Positions 22,726-32,931 of a stretch of 64,000 nucleotides of DNA are shown one piece after another. The stretch spans positions 3,606,001 through 3,670,000 of the forward strand of contig NC_084921.1 in the NCBI RefSeq assembly GCF_958298935.1, read 5' to 3'. Source of the DNA: Phragmites australis (Eukaryota > Streptophyta > Magnoliopsida > Poales > Poaceae). The notes under the pieces were generated by a model that did not search any database, was not told the DNA's origin, and saw nothing but the letters and a program-made list of their open reading frames with translations. A program made the position numbers and the translations under genes. Position 1 is the stretch's first letter. Every line of letters begins with the position of its first letter.

Positions 22726-25340
22726 TCAAGCCACGTTGCGAGAGTCCAGGATATTTAGCTCACTTCTCAACTCACAAAACCTTTGCTCATCTAGTGGCTT
22801 AGTGAGGCTATCGGCTAGTTGTTTTTCAGTTCTCACATAGCGAATATCGATATCCCCTTTGGTTGAGTGATCTCTTAAGAAATGATGTCATATGTCTATA
22901 TGTTTGGTTCTTGAGTGTTGCACGGGTTTATTGGTTATTTTGATGGCACACTCATTGTCACATAAAAGTGGGACTTTGGTCATGTTGTAGTCATAATCTC
23001 TCAAGGTTTGTCTCATCCAAAGATGTTGAGTATAACAAGCACTTAAGGCAACATACTCGACTTCGACGGTGGATAGGGTTACGGAATTTTGTTTCTTTGA
23101 TGACCAAGACACCAAGGACCTACCAAAAAATTGGTATGTCCCAGATGTGCTCTTCCTATCCACTTTGGAACCGGTATAATTGGAATCCGAATAGTTGATG
23201 AGTTCAAAGGATGAACCTTTAGGATATCATAAGCCAATGTAAGAAGTATGAACCAAATATCTAAGAATTCTCTTAACGGCCACTAAATGACACTCTTTTG
23301 AAGCGGCTTGAAATCTTGCACACATGCATAAACTAAGCATAATATCAGGCCTAGATGCACAACGGTAAAGTAAAGATCCTATCATGGAGCGATATACCTT
23401 TTGATCCACGGCCTTCCCATCTTCGTTGAGATCGAGATGTCCATTGGTTTGCATGGAAGTCTTGATAGGCTTCGCATTCTCCATATCAAACTTCTTGAGC
23501 ATATATTTAATGTACTTGATTTGATATATGAAGTTCCCTTCCTTGAGTTGTTTCATTTGCAATCCTAGGAAGATCTTCAACTCTCCCATCATTGACATTT
23601 CAACCTCTTGGACATGATCATATTAAACTCTTCACAAAACATTTTGTTAGTAGAACCAAATATAATATCATCGATATATATTTAGCAAACAAATAAATCA
23701 TTATCAACATTTTTAACGAAAAGAGTAGAATCGGCTTTGCCTATTTCAAAACCTTTCTTAATAAGAAAATCACTAAGCCATTCATACCATGCTCTAGGTG
23801 CTTGCTTAAGCCCATATAGTGCCTTATGGGGTTTATACACATGATGAGAATACTTAGGATCTTCAAATCCAGGTGGTTGCTCTACATAACCAATTCAGAG
23901 ATTGGTCCATTAAGAAAAGCGTTCTTCATATCCATTTGATATAGCTTGAAATCATGGTGAGTAGCATAGGCAAATAATATTCGAATAGACTCAAGCCTAG
24001 CTACGGGAGCATAAGTCTCACCAAAATCCAAACCTTCGATTTATATGAAGCCTTAAGCAACCAACCTTGCCTTGTTCCTTGTCACTATATCGTTCTCATC
24101 TTGCTTATTGCGGAAGACACATTTGGTGCCAATCACGATTTGATTGAGTCTTTCCACCAATGACCATACTTCATTTCTCTTGAAGTTGTTGAGCTCTTCT
24201 TGCATGACCACCACCCAATTCGGATCTTCAAGTGCATCATCTACCTTCAAAGGTTCCAAAGAGGAGACAAAAGAGTAATATTCACAAAAATTTGCAATTC
24301 TAGAACGAGTGGTTACTCCCTTTTGTATATCACCAAGTATGTTATCGACGGGGTGATCTGTTTGGACACTTTGATGAACTCTTGGGTGCGTCACTTGGGA
24401 ACTCATGAGCTTGATCTTGATCTAGACCTTAGTCTTGATCTTGAGTTGATGTAGATGGCTCTACTTGAGTTGATGAAGATGGATAAACTTGATCATTATT
24501 GGCTATTTGTAGTTCTTGGGGCTCTTGAGGCTTAATTTCACATATTGCCATCTTCTTTATCGCCTCACTTGGGATTTCTTCATTTTCTAAAATATTAGGA
24601 TCAACTTGCTCCACTTGAGAGCCGTTAGATTCATCAAATGTCACGTCACATGAAATTTCAACACAACCAGTGGTTCTGTTGAAAACACGATAGGCGTAGA
24701 CATTTGATCCATAACCAAGCAAGAAATCTTCATCTACTTTAGGAGCAATTTTAGAATTTCTTACTTTCTTATTTATAATGAAGCATTTACTACCAAAAAC
24801 TCTAAAGTACGAAACATTAGGCTTGTTACCGGTTAGAAGCTCATAAGCGGTCTTCTTTAAGATCTTGTGGAGATACAACCGGTTGATGGCATGGCATGCG
24901 GTGATGACGGCATCTGCCCAAAATTGATCCGAAATCTTGTATTCATTAAGCATTATCCTTGCTAACTCTACGAGAGTCATATTCTTTCTCTCGACAATCC
25001 CATTTTATTGAGGGGAGTAGGGTACCGAGAACTCATGCTTGATCCCTTCTTCATCAAGGAATTCTTTAAGTTATGTATTCTTGAATTTGCTTCCATTGTC
25101 GCTTCTCACCCTCTTGATCTTCACATCAAATTCGTTTTGAGCTCTTCTCACGAATTTCTTGAATATGGATTATGTTTCACTAAGCCAATTACCTCTCCTT
25201 TCCCATCATCACCAAAAATAATATTTTCATAAGATCCTTCATTTTCTTCAAATGATGAGAACATCTCCTCCTCCCCGGTCATATGATTTGTGCATCCACT
25301 ATCTAGCACCCAACTTGATCCACTGGACGAGTATGCCTAC
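22726..25340 (-). pseudogene. Copia 1 pol: protease, integrase, RT, RNase H
   Basis: Near 25330-25275 the frame reads SWVLDSGCTNHMTG, the aspartic protease site (DSG). Then after FGDDGKGEVIG the sequence jumps into the middle of integrase (EFDVKIKRVRSDNGS, then EFSVPYSPQ, NGIVERKNMTLVELARI). The zinc-binding domain and first catalytic Asp region are therefore missing, an internal deletion near 25200. RT follows (24406-24053: EDPNWVVVMQEELNNFKRNE; IYIDD near 23680; 23598-23227: MMGELKIFLGLQMKQLKEG). RNase H is at 23163-22888 (DRKSTSGTYQFFGRSLVSWS). The polyprotein ends in LNILDSRNVA with TGA at 22726-22728. Several stops and frameshifts are present. Confidence 0.9.
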
Positions 25341-25388
25341 AAAACAATTTTAAGTCTTTATTTTTGGTACCCAAATTTGCCTATTGTC

Positions 25389-26021
25389 CTAGGTCTCAAT
25401 GGTCTTGTATAGTGCATCTTTGGATTTGTATGTCTTGATACACCCATACTTAACTAAGGCATTTAGCCTCTTATTTTCTTTTTGCAATACTTGTAAAGAT
25501 TGAACATTAGTAGTGCAAGCATTTATAACAATATTGTAACAACGAGAGCAACCATTACTAGTGGAAGTACTAGAGAGTATTGCATTATTAGAGGTGGGAG
25601 TGCAATTCTTAATAGTATCAAATTGCAATTCAAGAGTTTTATGAGATTCATCCAAAAAATTTAAATTCTCTTGAAGTGTAACATTCCTATTCTCAAGACT
25701 AGCAACAGATTCATTGGCCAAGCTTAGTTGCTTGGTCACCTCCTCAACCTTCTCCCTATCTTTAGCAAAGGGCTCCTCAAGTTCAAGATTTATCTCCTTT
25801 TCAAGGATGAGCAAGTCCTCTTGCTTCTCAAGGATTTCCTCTTGACTCTCTATTATTTCCATTAGTTCTTTTATTTTTAACATTGCATTTTTACTAAGAT
25901 ATTTAAACATGCTTTCACAACCATTATCACTATCACTATCACTATATAAGAGCCTAGGGAGCGATTTTACCTTGCGCCCTTTTGCCATGAGACACTTGGG
26001 AGTGTTGTCGTCATTGCTCAT
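25389..26021 (-). CDS. Copia 1 gag C-terminal coiled-coil part
   Basis: A 210-residue open frame beginning MSNDDNTPKCLMAKG, a motif typical of Sire/Opie-type gag after the zinc knuckle, followed by a long heptad-rich helix (residues about 45-140; KEINLELEEPFAKDREKVEE and onward). It overlaps the end of the preceding gag piece by 4 bases in another frame, so a frameshift separates it from the rest of gag. The coiled coil probably serves gag-gag contacts. Not expected to be translated alone. Confidence 0.7.
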   Translation of the reverse strand: MSNDDNTPKCLMAKGRKVKSLPRLLYSDSDSDNGCESMFKYLSKNAMLKIKELMEIIESQEEILEKQEDLLILEKEINLELEEPFAKDREKVEEVTKQLSLANESVASLENRNVTLQENLNFLDESHKTLELQFDTIKNCTPTSNNAILSSTSTSNGCSRCYNIVINACTTNVQSLQVLQKENKRLNALVKYGCIKTYKSKDALYKTIET

Positions 26022-27225
26022 GACACTAAAAAGTGACTTTGTTGGTGTAGAAGAGCGAATGGCGATGGTGGTGACTCCTTCATCATCGGTGTCGGAGTTG
26101 TAGTCCCATTCCTCGCCGATATGAGCTTGACCGAGTAGTTCTTCTTGTGGGTCTTGTACTTATCCTTTTTGATAGTTTGGTTCTTCTCATCCTTGTCCTT
26201 GCTCTTCTTCTTGTTCCGACAATCGGCGATTAAATAGCCAACTTCACCACACTCATAGCAAACCCTCTTGGATATTCTTCTCTTGGGAATATCTCTCCTG
26301 TACTTGCTATAGCCACCCTTCTTCATGAATTTCTTGAATTTTCTTACAAAGAAGCCTATTCCTTCATCATCCGAGCTCTCATCTTCACTCGAGCTTGATT
26401 CTTCAATTTTCTTGCGCTTGCTTACCTTGAATGCTACTTCTTTGTTCTTGGAAGTGGAGCTTTGCTTGACAAGATTTTTGACTTCATTTGCTTCCTCCTT
26501 CATGAGATCATGAGGAAGGATTCTTCCGAGCATATCGCTTGGTATGAGCCTCTTGTAATCTCTTCTTTCTCAGATAAGAGTCACCAAGGTGGGGTTTCTT
26601 GGTGCAAAACCTCTTAGCAATCTTCTCACTACCTTGTGATCATCTAGTTCTTCACTTTCAAGCCCTCTAATTTTGTTCACCAACACCATCATGTGATCAT
26701 ACATTGCTAGAGGAATTTCATCATCATCCATTACAATTCTTCACAATTTTCCCTCAAGCAACTATATCTTGGACTCTCTCACGCTTGTGGTGCCTTCATG
26801 TGCGACTTGGAGTGTATCCCATATTGTTTTGGCCACCTCAAGCCCGTCCACCTTATTGAACTCCTCGGGGCTCAAGGTGTCAAGCAATACACTTGCGGCT
26901 TGTGCATTACGGTGGATGCTTTGCTCTTGTTTGGAAGTGAGCTCTTTATCTTCATTCGGTAAATCACAACTTGTGCAAACAATCTTCCAAATACTTGGAT
27001 GAAGAGAGATTAAATACAATTTCATTTTGTGTCTCCAAGCTCCATAATGTGTACCATCAAAATACGGTACACGCCTGAATGGCACTGATATATAAGAATT
27101 AGATGCATTTAATTTGTCATAATTGAACTCAATTTTTACTCCCTTCCCTTTACCATTGCCCGATGTCGAAATGTCATACTTCGGACTCTTTGGGCTCTTT
27201 CCCCAGATGCCGACATCTTCTAATC
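26018..27225 (-). pseudogene. Copia 1 gag, N-terminal and zinc-knuckle parts
   Basis: The frame begins near 27220 (KYDISTSGNGKGKG) and includes YFDGTHYGAWRHKMKLYL, the UBN2-type gag core (ORF piece 26762-27085). After a frame break it continues at 26018-26533 with a lysine/serine-rich stretch and a CCHC knuckle CYECGEVGYLIADC, where the canonical histidine position is occupied by L, so the knuckle is damaged. Gag packages element RNA into particles. Stops between the pieces make it non-functional. Confidence 0.85.
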
Positions 27226-27257
27226 CTCCAAACGGTGAAGCCTTGAAGCAGGTTAGA

Positions 27258-27270
27258 CTCTGATACCAAT
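27258..27270 (-). other. Copia 1 primer-binding site
   Basis: The minus strand reads TTGGTATCAGAGT directly inside the 5' LTR, complementary to the 3' end of initiator methionine tRNA, the usual primer of plant Copia elements. The canonical C after TGGTATCAGAG is T here. Confidence 0.9.
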
Positions 27271-28568
27271 TGAAAGTACTTGATGTTGCCTAGAGGGGTT
27301 GAATAGACAATATCTAAAATTTAAAACTTCGTAGCGGATTACAGCGTCCGGATACTCCGGGTTATACAGACCTGGATACTCCGAGTGAACCTGGCCTGTT
27401 CAGGAAATGAAAAAATAAGAACTTTTATGCAAATGAAATTTAGTCTATGAGTTACCACAGGTTCTAATAGATTTCTCAAGATCTATTGACTAACAACCTG
27501 CAACTACACACTCACAAGCAAGTAGATAGGGGCAAATTGCCCAAAATCAACTAGAGCAAGAAAATATGCAAAAATTAAAGGAGACAAGAATTTGTATCCC
27601 GAAGTTCGGCAACTCCATAAAGAGGTGCCTACATCTCCGTTGAGGAGCTCACAAAGAGCCAGGTCTCTTCTCACCCTTTCCTCACCCAAGCGACCATCAA
27701 GATCAAGCTAGGATTGCTTACTCAAATCATTGGGGTAATGCAAACTTCTCGGGGCACTCCACAAGCTTGGGTGCTCTCCGGACAATGCCTAACCATCTAG
27801 GAGCTCAAGGCTCCAATAGTAAAGGGCGCGGATCGGTAGCTTAGCGATGAACTCAAGTGTTCAAGATTTGATTTTAGCTCACTAGCTCTTAGTCTCACTC
27901 TACCAACCCTACTCTCCAAATCTACAAAGATTTAAGGTTTTAGAGGAGTTAGGAGAGCTATTGAATGGCTATGAATGAGTTTGTTCATGAGTTGTTTAGC
28001 AGCAAATGAAGGAGGGGATGAGGGGGTATTTATACCTCCCACTCAAAAACTAGTTGTTACTGTGCTTTTTGAACTAACCCGGAGTATTCGGGTCAACCCG
28101 GAGGCTCCGAGTTGGCATAAATCGCATAGTCAACAGCCTGTCCGGAACCCAACCCAGAGGGTCCGGATGAACACAAAATCCCAGAGTATCCGGTCCAACC
28201 TGGAGTATCCAGTCTAACCCGGAGACTCCGGGTTCAGACAAAAAATAGCAATTTCCCAGTGTCTACGGATTATTGTGACTCTCAATTTTTGGTTTTAAAA
28301 GGATACTTGAGCACTGAGACACCATCAAAACTATCAGTACACGTCCCTCTGGATAGAGCAGTATTCCTAAACTCAAATTCGAAAATAAAGCGAATTAAAA
28401 CCTATTGAGTGACTACATACTGCTCCTCTTTTCTTTTGAGGGACGTCATCGTCGTTTAACTTCTTCATCAGAACTAAAACATGTTCATAATCTCAATAAA
28501 TACGTTAGTCCCTTAATCATTTGTCATCAATTAGCCAAACCCACATAGTGGGCCTAGATGCATTTTCA
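27271..28568 (-). repeat. Copia 1 5' LTR (1.3 kb)
   Basis: Starts TGAAAGTACT and ends ATTTTCA on the plus strand. Its inner edge abuts the primer-binding site. The part 27521-28568 aligns with 17359-18376. It contains several near-palindromes such as AACCCGGAGACTCCGGGTT (28216-28234). Confidence 0.9.
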
Positions 28569-29138
28569 ACAACCCACCTCGAGGAAGCGCGCGTCGCCAT
28601 GGGGCAGGACGACTTCATTCTCGCAGCTGACGTGCAAGACACGAATGTTGTGGTGCATGCGCTCCAGGAGGTAGGCTCTGTCGACGTCTTGGTCTGCAAG
28701 CATGACGTGTTTGTGCCACAGGAGCTCGAGAGGCAAGACATGGAGGAGGTCAAGTGGATGGTGGGCATGAACCTCATGGGCTCCTTCCACCTCGTCAACG
28801 CCCCTCTCCCCACCATGAAGGCGTGCACCCGCGAAACGGGCCTCACTGCATCCATCGCCATCATGTCCTCGCAGGCTGGCTAGGTAGATACTGCACGCGA
28901 TTCTTCACTGCTTTGCCCACCATGCAACTAAGGTGTTCGATATAATGCTTATGAGATTAATGTCATTGTTGGTAAAATCTTTGTTGCATGTTAGTGTTTA
29001 TGGGTTTACCCACTGCATACTCGGCGAGCAAGTTTCCCCTGTAGGGAGGGGAGGCACTACAGCATGAGGTCATTGCAGACAATATTCATATGTCGTTGAT
29101 CTTCCCTCCAGACACTGAGACTCCTGGTTTCAAAGAGG
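28569..29138 (+). pseudogene. TSC10-like: 3-ketosphinganine reductase pseudogene, 3' part
   Basis: Continues the exon cut at 8510: HLEEARVAMGQDDFILAADV, then VGSVDVLVCKHDVFVPQELE, MEEVKWMVGMNLMGSF and ASIAIMSSQAG. The expected next codon is CAG at the exon end (TSC10 has SSQAGQ), but here it is TAG at 28882-28884, followed by GT, so the splice site remains and the codon is a stop. A second exon at about 28990-29138 reads AYSASKF, then ALQHEVIADNIHMSLIFPPD, TETPGFKE with a one-base shift and an internal TAG. The catalytic YxxxK motif is visible as YSASK; the canonical NxG loop appears as CKH. Later exons were not recognised. Non-functional. Confidence 0.87.
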
Positions 29139-30487
29139 GTATGTGTGGCTTATGGATGTTTTTAAGTGACTGCTGAACTAATCAACTATGTACTTATTTT
29201 CATTCTAGCTTTGAAGTCCACTTGCATTGATGCAAATATTCTAAAAATAATTACCACATGGATTGCATGTTTGAAGATTATTAGTTTGGTAGCAACTAAC
29301 AAGTGCTTGCATTGAACACCTGAGTTCTCCTTTTCAATTTGATATTGAAACTTTGCAAGTTAGCAACCTGAAAATTTCAGAGCTATATAGTGACGATAAT
29401 ATATCCACAATACTATATGACTATTAAATGGTACTTATCTGTAAATTAGTACATGAAAAATTATATACGGAAAATACGTTGACCATTGTTATTTTATTCC
29501 TCGTTTGGTTAAATGGGTACATGTTCCATAATATCATTTTCGCAAGTTACCCAGCACAAATGGGAAGAATGAAGAAATATTCTTCTTGTTAAGTTTCCGC
29601 TATGCTTTTACTATGCTTTAAAATGCGAATATTCATTGTTCTCCCCAATCCACACAATTCGGTGCCGATATGTTTGGTTTATTTTCTGATTTTTTGGGCA
29701 TCCAACTAAGCTCCCATCAGCTAAGTTTCATTAACACAAATTGATTAGGCATCTGAATCAGTATCACAATCTCTAGCTTAGCTAATATATTTAATAAAGA
29801 AGGGAAGCTACTATTATAATTAGCAAACAAAGTGGGCATTTGTGCACTAACCACCATTCATATTGTTACATAGCAAAGAGGTCTTTTTAATGAGCAAGTG
29901 ATGTTTAATCGGTTCGAACAAGGTGGGTATTTGATTGAAAACTGGAAATAGAAACTATAATATTGTGGATGTCTCTATAGACTTCTGTGGGTGTGAGAAC
30001 TCTTATGATAAGACATAAGAGGTTAGCTGATGAATTGAGCTAGGAGGTTTGTTTGGACAGTGATGTATGATGGCCATTCACTCTATTTTGTGTAAGCATG
30101 GATTGTTGGGTGTTACAGAGTAAATGTGTAATGAACTGAATGGCTGATGGCAATTAGTAGTTTTTCTTCATGAGATGGCGATTTACTTCTTACAAGCTTG
30201 ATGTGCAAATTAGGCAAATTTGTTAACATATGAATTATTGTTGATTTGCTTGTCAGACCTTCTCAGGGATCATTGCATGTGCATTTTGTTTGCTATGATA
30301 GAATAAAGTGGAGGAGGAAGTAACTCAAATGTCTAAATACTCCGTTACAACATACAATTTTCATTTTTCTTCAATAGCAAAGGTTAGCCATTTGTGTGAT
30401 CTTTTAGCTTTGGATGTGCTTGTTTCTTCTTTCAGCTCTGAAAACAACTAGTGTGGAACTTGATTTGTTTATTGTTTCGTTTTGTCA

Positions 30488-30489
<2 letters not shown>
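29139..30489. other. AT-rich spacer after KDSR pseudogene
   Basis: Probably intron and flanking sequence of the former KDSR gene; no further exon, transposon end or RNA gene is recognised. Confidence 0.5.

Positions 30490-30564
<75 letters not shown>
30490..30564. repeat. (TA)n microsatellite
   Basis: About 75 bases of uninterrupted alternating T and A. Confidence 0.97.
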
Positions 30565-30568
<4 letters not shown>

Positions 30569-30721
30569 TGCAAATTCAGCTTGTGTTTTCGTACCTACAA
30601 AGTTGATCGATTATAGAGCTACAGAAAACAAATGTCAAGTTCAATATATTTTAGAAAGCAGCATGCTTTTCTTGATGTTTCTATAGTTTTCTATTTGATT
30701 TTAGTAACAAAAGTATCACTT

Positions 30722-31050
30722 TGCTTGGTGTATGATATTAGTGGATTTGCCACGAAACACTTTCACATCATGATATTTCTAACAATATGTTGCAATCAAC
30801 AAGAAATTGGCCAAAATCTACCAGAGATCAGGAACTAGAAATTCATATGTTTAGAACTTCACTTGTGGTGCTCACATAGTCACATGCATATCTTGTTATC
30901 AACCAAATGAAAGACAAGGGATTTGATTCACATACTACAAATCCTAACTTGTGTAGAAGTAAAAGGAGGGTGGGGGACTTTTTTCTGTATATCTGCTTAC
31001 TGTCATAGCTAAGTATCTGGCAGGATATAACCAATAGCTATCGGGCCAGG
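30722..31050. repeat. Dispersed direct repeat, copy B
   Basis: Matches 1-230 and 470-590 in the same orientation, without the extra central segment of copy A. Lies downstream of the KDSR pseudogene, suggesting that copy A may mark the end of an older duplicate of the same locus. Confidence 0.85.
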
Positions 31051-32931
31051 CTAAAGCCTGGAAAGGAGTATGTTGTGACAGCCATATCTGTACACTCATC
31101 AGTGTTGCACTATGGGTGTGTAAAGTGTTGATTGCTCATTCCATCTTCCAAGCAAAGCACTCATCTATGCCGACTCCCAAGGGGGTATAGTAAGAGAGGG
31201 AAGGGAGGGTCCGACTGGGCTGTAAGAATCATGCATGACATGCCCCAATCATCACGGAGCTAATTTACCAACCTTAAAGTTACAAGAGGGCAAACAAGAG
31301 AGTCCATGTGTAAGCCAGCCAGCCGGCCAACCAACCAGACGAGAGGAGAGGAGAGGAGAGGAAAAGAGAAGCAAACAATCATGGCTCTCCTCTTTTTTCA
31401 AATTAGTCATCTCTAACAGATACTTTAAAAGTTTATTTTCTATAATATTATTATATTATTTTATAATATTATTTTATTATATTATTTTATAATATTATTT
31501 TATCTTCAACAACTACTCTATTTTCTATTTTCTATTACTATTCTTCCTTCTTCGGATCCAAAGTCATTCTCCATAAATAAGGATGAGGAAGGAAGAGATC
31601 CACAAATATAAGGGAACTATAACAATGTATCTCTGGAGAGCCGTAATACTATACCACTAAAACCGATTCTACTGGAGCGTGATACAGAAGAGCATGAGCG
31701 GCAAATCTGTTGGTACAGTAATGCTGCTGACATTCGGAGACTCCATTGGAGTCAGCCTTAGGCCGGCCTGAGGCAAGTAACATGGTTAAAAAGGGCCTGT
31801 GTACTGGGTCGCTGGTGGCGCATGTACTGTACTAATCTAAATCAAATGACACGCGCAGAGGCAGCAGACAGACAGATCTTGTACTGATCACACGCAAACA
31901 GACACAAAACCTTTTTCCTCGTGTCATTCTTGCCTTGGCCAGTACGAGCAATAGATCGTGCATGCATGGATGGCACAGAGCTAGCAGTAAAGCTGCTGCT
32001 GCTCCTGCCTCCTCCTGCAGTCCTGCTACGGCAGCAGCAACAGGGAAAGAGGCCAAACCAATCACATGGTGGATAGGGTAGGGGAAATAGTGTTTGGCCT
32101 TGGGAGTCTGTAGTTTCTGTTTTTTCAAAGCTTAAAGTGTGCACTAAATCCTACCCCTTTGGTTGCTTTGAGGAAGGTCGGAGGGCCAGCGGCATTGTCA
32201 TGCAGCTCTTTCTCAGTTCCAAACAAATTAAAGGTTCAGAAATTAAACAACAGCACCAACGATAAAATACTAGCAGTAGGCAGGTTAGAGTAGTATATAT
32301 AATAATGTAATAAAAACTTGGGAGAAGATCCTAGGGCAGGCACAATCTGTCTCCAAATGCCAATCACAGCAAAAGATTCCTGTCCCCATCCACTTATCAG
32401 GTTAAGAAGAACAGGAGGTAGCACATTAAGCGTTCATGCATGCATCACCAACAAGAACAAGTGAAATTAAACAAGCGTGAAGTACTACAGCAGCTAGAAC
32501 ATCAACTAAAACCTACTGTAATGCAACAAAGAGGCCGGCTGACCAACAATATGCTGCATTCTCACAGCTCACAGGCCTAATTCTAAGAAGCTCTGAGTGA
32601 GTTCATGAAGCAAAAACCAATGACACAGCACAAGAGATGGAAAACCGACCGACCAACCAACCAACCACTGGAGTACTGGCTCCAAACTTTGCTCCTCCTC
32701 GTTGCAATCACCAACATCATCAGGAAGCAGCAGTAGCAAATCAACTACCTAGCATTAGGATGAAATTGCGTCAGATTTAGTCCAAGAAACAGCAATAGGA
32801 ACAGTAGGATTATATTATGAGGAGAATCCTCACGAGGGTGCATGTTGAGGAGCTGAAGGGGATGATACTGGTACATGGTGTAGTGCTCATGGTGGTTGGT
32901 TGTGAAGTAATCTCTTGCTCCACTGCTGCTG
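31051..32931. other. Spacer and TCP 3' flank
   Basis: 31385-31560 contains an AT-rich short tandem array with a unit like ttataatattatttta (31440-31503). The remainder includes CT/GA-rich stretches. 32700-32931 is the presumed 3' UTR of the minus-strand TCP gene. No other gene is seen. Confidence 0.55.

Larger units (their letters stand above)
8511..28568 (-). mobile_element. Copia (Sire/Opie-Ji type) retrotransposon with nested Gypsy elements
   Basis: The ends are TGAAAGTACTTGATG at 8511 and GATGCATTTTCA at 28568, flanked by acaat (8506-8510) and acaac (28569-28573). Removing the element restores the KDSR reading frame. The element runs on the minus strand: 5' LTR 27271-28568, primer site, gag, protease, integrase, reverse transcriptase, RNase H, an extra ORF, polypurine tract, 3' LTR (17359-18376 plus 8511-8554). 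The domain order protease-integrase-RT-RNase H is that of Copia. A TAT-type Gypsy interrupts the 3' LTR and a Gypsy solo LTR interrupts the 3' interior. The two LTRs differ by scattered substitutions and small indels, so it is not recent. The coding parts contain several frame breaks and an internal deletion in integrase, so it is defective. Confidence 0.92.

Noticed and set aside
30414..30686. Tyr-Ile repeat frame resembling a membrane segment
   Set aside because: Translation of the TA microsatellite.
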